Shown one piece after another: positions 1 through 11,030 of a stretch of DNA of 64,000 bases; position 1 is the stretch's first letter; each line of letters begins with the position of its first letter. This stretch comes from Karalla daura (Eukaryota; Chordata; Actinopteri; Chaetodontiformes; Leiognathidae). The stretch spans positions 3,349,001 to 3,413,000 of the forward strand of contig CM055188.1 of assembly GCA_029224185.1 (NCBI GenBank). Reading direction: 5' to 3'. The notes beneath the pieces are model-generated. The model had not been told where the DNA came from, ran no database searches, and saw only the letters and a list, made by a program, of their open reading frames with translations. The translations under genes and the position numbers were made by a program.

Positions 1-1128
1 TGAGGTCATCAGTCAGCCTGCTCCAGCAGGACACTGTCAGCAGGGGAGAGAGAGTAGCAGGGAATTCACCAAATGAGCTTTGAGAAGGTACTGGTGAAAA
101 ACGATACAAGCTATCGACATGAAACTCGGCACACAGACAGACCACAAGTTTCTTGAATTTTTGAAATTAAAATGAAGTTTCTACCTCAAAGTATGGCAAT
201 GTAGCGCATTTTTGTTTGAGGCGTTCCGATTTCCCCATTCACTCTCATGGGAAAAAGCGAAATTGCACAAGTGCTAAACATTTGGCTCTAGGGAGACAAC
301 GCTTGCACCTATCTGCAATACGAACACACCGACACGCAGGGGACAGTCTCAGGTTTTCCTGCGTTTTGAAGTTTGAACGAAGTTTCTACGACAACGCATG
401 GCTTGGCAGCGAATGTTTGTTTGAGGGCGATTTTTTGAATTTTCTGGTTTTTCCCATTTATTTCTTATGGGATTTTTTGCTCTTTCTGAGCACTTTTTGG
501 CTAAAAAGTGTTATTTTTTCGTCAATCTTTGTCAATTTTTAGGCTGCTATATACCAGCGGGAGAGTCTCCCGAACAATTCTTCTTTTTAACTTGTCCAGA
601 ATCTGGATCGTTTGGCGACAGCGGCCAATTAACTGATTTTGCCAGTTTTTTTTTGTCGGGGTCGAACATTTCCACACTTGCTGGGGCCGAGCCGCACGTT
701 TTGATGTATCATTTGTGTGTCTGCGACGAGCGGTTTTCGAGCTATGCTCGACCGAAATTTTGCTATAATGATAATAAGAAGAACTAACACGGTGGAGAGT
801 AATAGTGCTCCCTTTCGGAGCACTAATAAGAAGAACAAACACGGTGGAGAGTAATAGTGCTCCCTTTCGGAGCACTAATAAGAAGAACAAACACGGTGGA
901 GAGTAATAGTGCTCCCTTTCGGAGCACTAATAATAAGAATAAACACGGTGGAGAGTAATAGTGCTCCCTTTCGGAGCACAAATAAACACGGTGGAGAGTA
1001 ATAGTGCTCCCTTTCGGAGCACAAATAAACACGGTGGAGAGCAATAGTGCTCCCTTTCGGAGCACTAATAAGAAGAACAAACACGGTGTAGAATAATAGT
1101 GCTCCTTTTCGGAGCACTCACTAGAGAT
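1..1128 (-). mobile_element. Hairpin-minisatellite element (family Y) copy A, 3' end cut by window edge
   Basis: Read on the minus strand, this begins with seven hairpin units (see the minisatellite entry) and runs into non-coding sequence that aligns along most of its length with 55,341-56,615 and 40,080-40,955. Shared blocks include the CCCCAGCAAGTGTG region, the TTCTGGACAAGTTAAAAAGAAG block and the TTGGTGAATTCCCTGCT block. There is no convincing long ORF. The element's 3' end lies to the left of position 1. Copies C and D carry the 3' terminus (palindrome then CTAG), which suggests a non-autonomous Helitron. Family membership is seen directly; the class is inference. Confidence 0.75.
778..1125 (-). 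repeat. Seven-unit hairpin minisatellite (52- and 43-bp units)
   Basis: The hairpin GTGCTCC-CTTTC-GGAGCAC (7-bp stem, 5-nt loop) starts at 805, 857, 909, 961, 1004, 1047 and 1099. The last unit has a loop change. Spacings are 52, 52, 52, 43, 43 and 52 bp; the two short spacings lack a 9-bp AAGAAG-type segment. The spacer is nearly identical in every unit. The array sits at the 5' end of the family Y copy. Copy C has a single unit. Confidence 0.95.
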
Positions 1129-1274
1129 GGATGACAACTTTTGATGATATAGTTCACCCTTTTTTTCACATGAATCTGCAAAATTTCTCAACCGAACAAA
1201 CAAAAGTCAAGCAGTGAAAACATGACTGCACAAAGAAAGATTTGTTGTTGATTCCTGTGTAAGATATATCTTAC

Positions 1275-1460
1275 CTTCAAGGATGACCTCTCTGCCAGTT
1301 TTCTTCAGTGCCTGCACAGCCTCATCGTGTGTAGCCTCTTGTAAGTCATAGCCATTGACAGATAATATAGCATCACCAACATAAAGGGCTTCAGTCTGGT
1401 CAGCAGCAAGGCCCTTAAAAATCTTGGAGATGAGAATTGGCATCTTGTTTTCTTTCCCAC
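1275..1460 (-). CDS. sntb1: Beta-1-syntrophin exon 2 (PDZ domain)
   Basis: Internal coding exon of 186 bp. It is preceded on the minus strand by an AG acceptor (1,462-1,461) after a TTGTTACAT tract and followed by a GTAAG donor from 1,274. It enters in phase 1 (completing the Gly codon split from exon 1) and leaves in phase 1. It encodes GKENKMPILISKIFKG... through the end of the PDZ fold, including the helix B motif THDEAVQAL. Syntrophins are dystrophin-associated membrane adaptors; their PDZ domain binds C-termini of partners such as voltage-gated sodium channels and nNOS. The segment KIFKGLAADQT...LYVGDAILSVNG fits the beta-1 paralogue better than beta-2 or alpha from what I recall of the family. 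The host reading frame is intact, so the gene looks functional. Remaining exons are outside the left edge. Confidence 0.93.
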
Positions 1461-2759
1461 CTATGTAACAAGAAAGGGAAAATGTTGTTGTTACAAGACA
1501 TGTTTTTTTTCAGTTGCAGCATATACAGTCAGAGTTGCAGAGTCTGAATCCTAATAAAGTTGCAAATTAAGCTCCTTTCTAATTACAGCAGCCATACAAA
1601 ATGCAAGTGTCTATGCAAGTGCCCCCAGTACGGCAACAGAAAAATCCTAAGATCCTAGCTGGCATGGCACAGCAGTACTCGCAGAATTTTGAGTTACTAA
1701 GGGAGCAATACAGTTGGGCAAAGACAGGACATGACATCCTTCACCTTGTGGCAGTTGTCTCAAATTCTGAGCCCACAGGTTACTTCTGGACCATATCCAC
1801 TCTATCAGGCAAGCAGCATTTTGCAGGGATATAATTGTCTAGTCCAGCAAATGTATTTAGATTATATTTTTCATAATTGTTCCTTTTCAACTATCACTTT
1901 GGGTACTGAGGTAAAACTATGATAAAAATGTTTTAAAAAATGTTTAATACACATTATTGAATTCAAGGCGTTTGGCCCCTGCGGGACCAAAAAGTGTAAT
2001 GACTTGAAGTGTAATGTGTAATTTTTCTTTGTCAAAATTTGGATTGTCATACATCTATGTGTCCGGGACAGTCTCATGAACAAAACTTCTATATAACTTG
2101 TCCAGATACAGGATTGTTTGCAGACAGTCAAAGGTTTTTTCCAGTTTTTGGCCCCTAGTATCTGTAATATGAGCAGTAATCTTGCTCCTCAAAATTGTCA
2201 TGTAATTTCATTAATGTTTAGGCACTATTTTATACAGACATACACACACATCATATGTATTAAAAACATACTGACCCTCTGCTTATACACAGATATGTAA
2301 TCAAATGTTACACCAGCATGAGCAACTCAGATGTTTTTTTTAATTTCATAAGCACAAATATTTAATACCACAAGCTAAAATACTGGCACATGCATAATTT
2401 CTTTCTTTGAAATCTCTGTCTTTGAAGCCCATTGTTTTGGTAAGTTATTTTGGCTGAATTCTAATTTGTAACCTTGTAAAGAATTTATGCTTATTGTCAT
2501 TTTTTATTCTTTTTCTTTATTACTTTTAGTGTTTCAAGAGATATTCTGTCTTCTCTCTTTGTTTTATCAATTGATGTCAGTAAACTGAAGTTAACCAACT
2601 ATTACTAAATACTTGAATAATTTGTTCCTTTTTTTCTTACTTAAGTGATTAATCTATCTATCTGCTACTTAACTCAATTCTGGAGACTGCCCACAAGTAA
2701 CCTGGTTCTGAAGGTGATTTGCTCATGTTATAAGTTTTTCATTTGCACTTTTGTTTAAA
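1461..2759. other. sntb1 intron 1, left part; unassigned sequence with a family Y fragment
   Basis: AT-rich intronic sequence next to exon 2. I see no credible exon; open frames at 1,601-1,922 lack any recognisable family. A degraded family Y fragment lies at about 2,060-2,155, with GGGACAGTCTC, then AACTTGTCCAGATACAGGATTG and a TTTTTCCAGTTTTTGGCCCC end, matching 553-655 of copy A in the same orientation. Confidence 0.6.
2060..2155 (-). repeat. Degraded family Y fragment
   Basis: About 95 bp aligning to 553-655 of copy A (the GGGAGAGTCTC ... AACTTGTCCAGA ... CCAGTTTTT block) with scattered substitutions and small gaps. It shows that the family has been present here for some time. Confidence 0.65.
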
Positions 2760-2764
2760 GGTGC

Positions 2765-3295
2765 TTCCACATAGACCTCATCAAGCGCGGCGCCCAGCAC
2801 CGGGTACAGCGCAGCCGGGCACAGCGCTGCCGCTGTGCCGCGCGACAAGGCAGCAAGGTTGCTAAGCTACCAGTAACAACATTTAGCAGTTGGTTTGAGC
2901 GCGATCTTGTGAGAAGGTGTATTAAGTCCTGGCTATAGTGCTAATAAGGAGACGAGGAGACGAACAGCACAGAAAAAGAGGATGTGGGTCCATCCAGTTC
3001 TGATGGGAAGGCTACAGCTTCATAACGCCCGTTTTGAGGTCTAATTAGGCTAAGCAGGGAGCAGTTTAACCGCCTGCCCAGTAAAACTTGTGTCCCGAGA
3101 GATCGGGAAACCTGAATAGCTGCCCCTCCATAGTTCTGGAGTCCTCTAGAACTCGTGACCCAACAACCTTTCTCCTATTGGACGCGCTGCGATGACGTCA
3201 CAGTGCGCAGCGGCCGAATTGAACATTTCTCAACTCTTGCGCGCTGGTGAGCGGCGCGCAACAGCGACACGCGCTGACCCTGCGCACCTCTAAAT
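2765..3295. other. GC-rich block with hairpins and a CRE palindrome, probably TE-derived
   Basis: A GC-rich island in an AT-rich intron. It contains a perfect 9-bp stem GGCACAGCG / CGCTGTGCC (2,818-2,826 and 2,831-2,839, loop CTGC), a perfect 8-bp stem TTGCGCGC / GCGCGCAA (3,237-3,244 and 3,254-3,261), and the palindrome TGACGTCA at 3,193-3,200. The two GC-rich ends flank a less GC-rich middle. This could be a non-autonomous DNA transposon or a CpG-rich regulatory block; the first is favoured, but no target duplication was identified. Confidence 0.4.
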
Positions 3296-3299
3296 TCTC

Positions 3300-5140
3300 T
3301 TTCAAATTCTCTTTGAGCTTATTTTATATGATGAAGAAAATGGAATCAATCATTTTAAATAGCCAGGGCAACTGAAATATATAAATTTAAAAATAAAATA
3401 AATTGTCTTCTTATACTGAGTGTAGGCCATATACAGAATAAGTTATACATATGTGCATTACTTGGTAAAGTGAGGTGTAAAAAAAATCAAGAACACATTC
3501 ACAATGACTATTGTAGGCTGTGTTGAGGGGTAGGAGGTCGGTTTTGGGTGCATTTAGGTTTACAACATCAGCATAGTCAAGCAGTAGAATTTATCAGAAT
3601 TCTAGAATTCTCATAGAATTTTATTTCCTTTATATTTTACAGGTGAAACAGTTTTTAACTCTAAAGAAGGCACTGGTACCACATTTAATTTTGAGAATAT
3701 ACGTGAGGTCTGAAAGTAAATTCAAGTCAAATCGAGTCAAATCAGAATCCTCAATATTTAAATTGTTCAACAGATTTGAACATTCATGCATGTTTTTTAT
3801 GAAGCCGCCCTTTCACTGCCTGCATGTCCAGTCCGGCTCCGTTCCACCACAATGGCAGACCCAATCCATATCCATTAAAGTCAATCTTTGTGCTTCCACC
3901 ACTGGTGTCTCTGCTCTGTTCCAGCTCTGCCACAGATTTGGCAGCGAATCTGATCCGCAGAGCTTCTATTTCTGTAGGATGCCAAAGCAGGGCAGAGCAC
4001 AGTGCAATAATTCAGCGCAGAACAGATCATGTACGACAACAAGTTGTTCAAAAAAAGCAAAATAATACATCTGGTCAGTTTCAAAATAAAATACACCATC
4101 TTCACAGCGTATCATATTTCATTGCACTTACCATTACAATGGGCAGAGGCAGACCTGAAGTCAATAGGTCAGGTTCTTATCATTTCACCCCATTGAAATC
4201 ATGGACAAAGAGTTGTTGATTGTGGAGGTTCAAAACCACAAAATAATCTATGACCTGCCACATCCTTTTTATAAGGACAATAAAAAAAGCAATGGAAAAC
4301 AATATCAGAAGTAGTATGAATGGATGGTAAGTCACTAATTTGGTCCAATAAGCTGATTAAAAAACAAGTAGTTTGCTCATGTACATTTAATGAAGTGTGT
4401 AATAGAAAATGTAATGCATTATGCTGTATTAACGACTTATGCTATAAATCTTCTCAGTACCTATGACAATCAATCTATTGTGGAAACTGCATCTGCATCA
4501 TACCACCTCCACTCAAGGCCTATCAAGGCAACATGCCCTGTGTTATCACCGTGGGAAAGAACAGGGCATCCAAGCTGAGGGAGTGAGGAGGATACAGCAG
4601 GCCGATTGGCTACATGAAAGAAGCTCTTTTGTGCATTATATCTGTGGAATGACTCAGCAAAATGATCTCACCTTCTTGCTTCTCACAACTGTAACCAATG
4701 TATCTTGACTGTGTATATGTATGTAAGAAATGCAAAGAGAAGACCGGGGTGGGCATTCACACCCATCCTGACACTGTGCAGGTTGCTGTGACTCTCTCTC
4801 CAGAAATATTACATTAAAGCTTGAGCATTGCAAATTACACCAAGGCTTTGGTGAATCTTTTGCTCTTGCCCATAACAGAGATTGCCACAACAAGTGCATT
4901 GTGGGGGGATGGGCTATAAGGATTACCTTGCTATTTGTATCCACATGACTATGGCCACAGTAGGTGTTGCTTTCACATTTAATAAAATGGGGGCCTGGCA
5001 AGAATTCGCCAGATCAGTGTTTTTTCAAAATGTTTATTTTCTATAGAAATCAAAAACAATTCACAGAACATAACATTAATATAGATGTTCATGCAAACTT
5101 CTTCACACCATAAATAGCACTGCATTTACATACAATTCAA
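3300..5140. other. Unassigned intronic sequence
   Basis: Mostly AT-rich. Open frames at 3,643-4,219 and 4,390-4,708 have no recognisable domain and no splice context. I see no confident feature. Confidence 0.5.
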
Positions 5141-5149
5141 ATGATGCAT

Positions 5150-5602
5150 GACTTAAAATGCATGAGATATCGCTTCAGAGGGAATTCTGCATCTCCCAGA
5201 GGTTTTGGGAGGTGTGTTACTCTCCATCCCTCTCTCCAAATCTGAACCTGCATACGCCCTTCCATCAGATGCTCTGCCAAAGTCCTCCAACTGAATGCAC
5301 CTGAACCTGTATTCTGCATCCACAAGCGTCAAAAGCAAGATGAAAACAGTCTTTTTGTAACGTAAGTATTGACTACTAGACGTATTTGGTGCTTAAATTA
5401 CAATGTACTTCCTTTCAAGTGCTCTGAGGCAATTTGGGAAGTTCCATTGTCCTAGAATATTTGTCCTTCAAGGTGTCTGCGGTTGGCTGGGTTAAAAAAA
5501 TCATCATTACTTTCTCAGTGGCAGCACACATCATATGAATAAAGTTGTGTAGCCTAGATGATATCTGAAAGCCAGGCTGATCAGTGAATCCCCAGAAGCC
5601 AA
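5150..5602 (-). pseudogene. PIF/Harbinger (ALP1-like) transposase relic
   Basis: On the minus strand, 5,602 to about 5,415 reads YLASGDSLISLAFRYHLGYT..., the FLATGDS...LAFxxRLGxST helix-turn-helix block typical of ALP1-like Harbinger transposases, with internal stops. About 5,338 to 5,153 reads LTLVDAEYRFRCIQLEDFGRASDGR..., the VDAxYxF...GRxSDG block that carries the second catalytic Asp region. The family protein is about 350-400 aa; only two pieces survive, with stops and a large deletion between them. It is not functional. The superfamily assignment rests on these two motifs. Confidence 0.65.
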
Positions 5603-5639
5603 GTACCTGCAAAGTGAATAAACAAAGAGTTAAAATTGT

Positions 5640-8035
5640 TATTATTTACCTGCAGTCAACAAGAGACAGCTTTGTAAAACATCAGAAAAAGGCTTTTCCC
5701 AGTAATTAGGCAGGAGGGTCCCAAAAGCAGTGGAAATATACTGACATCATGGCCTTTCTTCTGCCCCACATAAAACCAAGACAGTTTCTATGAAATGACA
5801 TAACATTATTGTTGTCAATATGTTGACAATATAATTTTAATTGTTCATTTGAATGTAAAATGTTGATATAAATACAGTGATTGATAATTATTGTGTTCTA
5901 CAATTTTACATGCGTTTTGCAATGAGTAATAGTAGAATAGAATAATTGTTTATCCGTGTGTGCTTGTTTTGTAGCTCAAAAAGCAGCCTGAGCATTGCTT
6001 TCTTAGAGGAAAGATCCTCAACACTGTTGTCATGATCTGGATCTGAACAGGGTCATTCTAGTACACAGTACGCCACATGTTACTCCTGCACCACTTGAAT
6101 CCTACAACATCTTGAGAGGGACACAGGTCCAATGGTGCTGGATTCATTTTAGAGGATTTTGTCACTAGCAGCATGACAGCCGAGGTTGATGTTTTCAGGA
6201 TCACTCTGGTAGATCTGGTCTCAGACCAGGCTATTTAAGCCATCTATATTAGATGTCAAAGAGAGTTTGACATCTCTGTCAAACAGAGTTGAAACATATA
6301 TAGTTTGTGCCTAAAAATGCACCTAAGTCATCCGCTTGAGGCGGAATGATGTGATTTTATATATGTGACATTCCAATCATGTTTCCAAACAAGGTAAATG
6401 CATTTCCAGGTACACATCCTGTAGGCGTTACATGCACACTGTGGCCTTATGTTGATGAATAATTTTAATCACAATCATCAACTTAAGTGGAATAGTAGCC
6501 TTTGCTACAGGAGTCTAATAAGAAATAATTTGTTATGAACTCCAGCACTCATGAATGGGAAGATCTCCTCAGGGTGGTACTGGTATTTTCCTGTGGTGGT
6601 CCAAGATAATTATTGTATTGTATGGTTCTCATTGTGATTTATATTTATACAATCAGCACTTTCTGCAAGTTTAGCATATAAAGCAAATGTTCGAGATCTG
6701 AAAGATAATCTAGCTAAAATGGTTCCCCTCATTTCAAATGCTGATATCCTGATGGATAACCCTTCACATTATCCATGTCACTACTGTTGTCTTCTGTCTT
6801 GCAGGTGCAATGAAGTCCACATAATCCACCTGGCTGGTATCTGTGGTCTGCAAAAGCATACTTGTGTGAAGCTACATTTCAAGCAGAACTGTGCTGTTGT
6901 ATGATATATGTCATATTATTAATCTCATATCAAATATCATTAGCAGTACAATTATTAAACATTAGTATTTATTAAATACTTTTACCAGTTACCAATACTT
7001 ACCAATACTTAACCAATACTTAGTTAACCAACACTTTTACTTTTTTTTTTCACTAAAAACAGTTAACTTTTATCATATGGCTGAGTACTTTCTAAATACA
7101 CTGAACAGAAAAATAAACATTTGGATTGCATTCAATTGTGTTGAATGTATTATACCATAATTCTAAATACTGTACTTACCCATGGTTGAATCACAATCTT
7201 CACAAAAAAGGCAATTCAACAAGTCAGCACCGAGTTGTTCTCCTACTAATCTGTTCAGTGGTTCTCATTGTACAACCTACATTCTGCTATATTGCGCAAT
7301 GCGTGATATCTCGATATCACTGAGGGATGAGGTCTTGATGACGGCATGCAAAATGGTTTGGATATCAAGTTTCCATTCTCTCATGAATAAATTAAGCTGT
7401 GTTTTTGCTTAACAAGATAGGAATTCACAAATGCACACTAAATAACAAATGCATGTTGAATAACAGTCCTTCCAATGCAATTGAACAGAGATCATTGAGG
7501 TCATCTGTATTACATATGAAACATACAGTGTAAACTGATATGTTTCAAATGATGATAATGATTATACAAAACTCTGCTTTGCAAAAATTCTGCTTTGTTT
7601 TAACAGTAAAGTTTTAGTTTATTTTGAACTATAATAGAGAGACCCAACGGTTCCCACAAACAGCAAGCAATAAACAAAAGTGGAAATGAAAAACTTTCTT
7701 TTAACATGAGGAAAATTCAGAATGGGGTTATTTGTGGGCAGCCTCCTGAAGATGAATTGAAGAATTGTTACTTCAGAATTATATGAAAGGTAAAAAGTAA
7801 CTGCCCAAAAAATGTATGTACTCCTCACGTTCGGTAATTGTTACTTCCTGCTGAGTGCTGACAGCACTACTTCTGCTGTTACTCCCCTTCTGCTTCTCCT
7901 ATCCCTCTCTCCTGCTCTCCTGTGTGACACATGTCTAGCTACTTCCCTGCTTCCTTTAGTAAGAGTGATATGTGTAAGCAGTGTAGTTTATTGGTTTGGT
8001 TGGAGGCGAGGTTTAGCAATCTATATTTCACCACT
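5640..8035. other. Unassigned AT-rich intronic sequence
   Basis: About 2.4 kb with no recognisable protein family, no long terminal repeats and no tandem array beyond short TTAACCAATACT-type iterations near 6,985-7,025. The Harbinger element may extend into its left edge, but I cannot support this. Confidence 0.5.
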
Positions 8036-8039
8036 GGTT

Positions 8040-8760
8040 ATCGAGGCGGTGTCCTGAAAATGGTGGGGGATTTGTAGACGGAGGGACTGCATCGAGTGAT
8101 CCAACTGACGCAGTTACCCACACAAAACCCCATAGAGATGGCGTCTGTCCTCCGACTGTCCACAAACAGGAGAGGAGCAACTTTTAACAACCTTATGAAA
8201 ATCAGGAGTTCCACAGTCATTCCTCAGGACAGGAGTATTAAATGTGCATTAGTTAATATCCAAAGCCATTCTTGCCATTCATTCAAATGAATGAATCTCT
8301 GACAACAACACTGATGTGTTGTGTCTTTCAGAAACTTAAAGCTTAAAGATTTGTGAAGGTGACTATGTTTGCCTAATTGAGGCCTCTCCTCCCAGCCACA
8401 TTAATCACCATGTTCCTCGATGCTCTTACCTTGGAGGTGGGGTGGCAGCCGTCTTTGACAATAGTCTATCAATTATCCCCAAACCTAATAATTATAATCA
8501 ATTTTTAAGCCTTGTCATCAGCTTGTTTCACAAAAGCTGGAAGACACAGCTTTAGCAGGTCTACTCGTCATAATGTAATTTTCCCATGTTTCCCATGTTT
8601 CTCTCAAGCTCAGTCCTCAAAACCAATAAAATCATTGTTGTGGGGGACTTCATGTAGATATAGTCAGTGATAGCTTCAGTATAGTCAACTCTGTTGACTT
8701 CTGTCAGCATGTGCATGAACTCACAGACTGCTTCAATCACACCCTGGACCTTGTCTTATA
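8040..8760 (+). pseudogene. LINE (L2-type) endonuclease-domain relic
   Basis: Conceptual translation over several frames recovers the order of an apurinic-like endonuclease domain: CALVNIQSH (the NVRSL block), then CCVFQKLK, then LGGGVAAVF, then KIIVVGDFM (the GDFN catalytic block), then CFNHTLDLVL (the THxxGHTLDLVI block). Several frameshifts and stops interrupt it. The wording matches fish L2/CR1-type elements, as does the fuller element at 18.1-22.96 kb. It is probably continuous with the LINE 3' UTR at 9,270-9,600. Confidence 0.65.
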
Positions 8761-8814
8761 AGTCTTATATAAGACCTTGTCTTATAATAAGTCTTTCGTC
8801 TGAAGGCTTTTCCT

Positions 8815-8890
8815 GGTTGTCGACGGGGCTTTAACCCCCGGACTCCACCTACTGGTGTGGCGAGTTCGACAGGGCGCATGTGCGACCGAC
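8815..8890. repeat. Dispersed repeat family V, copy 1
   Basis: The core GACTCCACCTACTGGTGTGG followed by an AGTTC...AGGGCGCATG block recurs at 43,260-43,300 and 44,027-44,070. The core is partly palindromic (CCACCTACTGGTGTGG), suggesting the subterminal part of a small DNA element. Confidence 0.6.
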
Positions 8891-9067
8891 GCGACCAAAG
8901 CCGCGAGGTCTCAACTTTTGAGCGACGCAAAACGGGCCGCTCGGCAGCACTTTGGCCGCGCCGCTTGGCCAAAGCTGCGTAAGCTTGTGCCGGCCTTAAG
9001 AGTCGGTCAAAAAACTTCAATTTTGACAAAGCCTACAAATAGACCTTCAACCCTAGACAAGCTGCTA

Positions 9068-9118
9068 TAGGTTAGGGTTAGGGCTGCTAGAGGAGTCTGC
9101 CGGGGGTTAGGGTTAGGA
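9068..9118 (+). repeat. Short telomere-like TTAGGG repeats
   Basis: Two short GGTTAGGGTTAGG runs about 30 bp apart (about 9,069-9,083 and 9,103-9,116). They are too short to be an interstitial telomere block and may be chance or a relic of repair. Confidence 0.5.
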
Positions 9119-9135
9119 ATATCTTCTCCAATCTG

Positions 9136-9155
9136 TGTGTGTGTGTGTGTGTGTG
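9136..9155. repeat. (TG)n microsatellite
   Basis: About ten TG units. Confidence 0.9.
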
Positions 9156-9269
9156 GATTGGGTTCATGTTCCTTCTCACCGTTGGTCTCTCCCCATCTGT
9201 ACTCCACCTCCTCCTCTTCATCCTCCACTTCTTTCTCTCCTTTCCTATTCTTATTCTTATTCTATTCCT

Positions 9270-9600
9270 CAACTCGGCACTTCCTGCTGCATGAACTTTT
9301 CTATTCTGGACTGATTCGACTTCTGATATATATTCTAAACTGCCATCAGTGCATGTATCACTCTATACTGTCTTGCTTGTGCCTGCCTGTGCATCTTGGA
9401 TGAGGATCTCCTCCTCTGTCTCTCACCCTGAGGTTTCTCCCCCTTTTTTCCCTGTCAGGGTTTTCTTGGGAGTTGTTCCTCAGCCTTCATGAGGGCCTAA
9501 GGACAGGGGTTTTTTACTGTGTACATATTGTTGCTTTCTTTGTGAAGTGCCTTGAGATAATGGCTGTTATGAACTGGCAAAGCAAAGTTGAGTTAAAAAA
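9270..9600 (+). mobile_element. LINE 3' UTR relic
   Basis: Contains the typical fish LINE 3' region: CTGAGGTTTCTCCC, a TTTTTCCCTGTCAGGGTTTTCTTGGG block, then GTGAAGTGCCTTGAGATAATGG and a degraded AT-rich tail. It is on the same strand as the endonuclease relic at 8,040-8,760, so both may derive from one element with a large internal deletion or insertion. Confidence 0.65.
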
Positions 9601-11030
9601 ATGATTCAAGTACGTAGTAACAGCTGAGTAAAGCAGAGAAGACAGAATATATCTCGAACCACTAAAGATAAGTGAACTAATAGATAAATGAATAAATAAT
9701 GAACAATAAAGCGTTAAATCTTGACTAGGTAACAAATTAAAATTCAGCCACAAAATTTGGACTAAATAGGCAGATATGACAAAGATTAAAAACATGCATG
9801 TGTCATTGTGGTATCTTACAAAACAGTGGATATGCAGAGGTCAGTATGTTTTTTACTTAATGAGATTACTGCTCATATTAAAAATACTTAATGGAAAAAA
9901 ATGCATTTTGTCATTAAGTGGTGCACAGGAAAAAAATATTAACTTCACTAAAATCGACTTGGAAATTTGTAGCTCTCACTTCTTTCCATCATGGTGGTGG
10001 CTGCTTTGTGGTTCTATTACTATGTGTTTGTCATTTTATCATAGGCCTCCTGCTCAGTCCAGAACAGAAGAGGAGTCTTGTGATGGCCTAGTTCCTACAT
10101 TAACCTCGTGGTTTCCAGTACACCCAGTAAGGGTGCAAATGCAAAGATCCGCTTGAGGCCTTTAACTATTACTGTTGTTCTTAGCAAAGGAAGAACGCAT
10201 GTTTGGTGGCTTGCACATTCTGGAAAACACACCATTTTATGGATGTACATTTGGACCAATGAAATGTTGTAATTTCAAAATGCTCAAAATGCATGGTACA
10301 AAATTGTGCAATAGAAAATTTCACAAGATGAGACCGAGACAGAGTTATGCCTAAATGCATGAAAGTTGGTGGAGTTATAGAACATGCTGAGGTGCACAAA
10401 AAATCCTCTTGAAGTCGCGCCTCAGCCCAACAGAAAGTCAGCCATTTTGACTTGTTTGTTTTTTCTCTTTTTGAAGGAGCTGCTCTTAGGGCTTTTGCCT
10501 GATTAACTTCAAATTAGGTACATATCATCCAGATATCATGGTGACCAACACTCATCAGAAGAATTTCTTTTCAGCAAAGGGTGTGATTGCTGGGATGTGT
10601 CAATTTTTTTTTCACACTCTTTCATTTTGAATGGCTCTCACACCTACATACTTGATCATGGCAATTTGATACTTGCTGAAATGATGAGGGCTCCACCCTC
10701 AAAAGCCTGATATATTAACATCCCAACTTACTTATAGCGCTCCCCAGTGGTGCCAGGAAGTGCCTGTCTATGGCCAAAGCTGAGAAAACTTTATGTACAG
10801 AAGCGCATTACAAATTTTGGTCATTTGTTATCCGAACTTTAAAGTGGTCTTCCTGGCAGAAAGAAGCCTAAAATTGCTGGACATAATTCTATTGGAATCC
10901 TTAACAGGCAGGTTATGGTCTTGTCAGCAGTGTTGCTAAATGTCTCTATAGTGCCAACTTGAAACTTTCAAAAACCACTCTGCATAAGGGTCTCTTTGGA
11001 GTAGAATAACAAAAATTTGTATCCTCATAC

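Noticed and set aside
778..1125. CRISPR-like array of regularly spaced hairpin repeats
   Set aside because: The spacers are almost identical to each other, the array belongs to a dispersed element, and the DNA is clearly vertebrate nuclear.
1601..1922. Possible small gene next to sntb1 exon 2
   Set aside because: No family resemblance, no splice sites, and composition like surrounding intron.
8733..9070. Arg/Ala-rich frames on both strands near 8.9 kb
   Set aside because: GC-rich repeat DNA; no recognisable domain.
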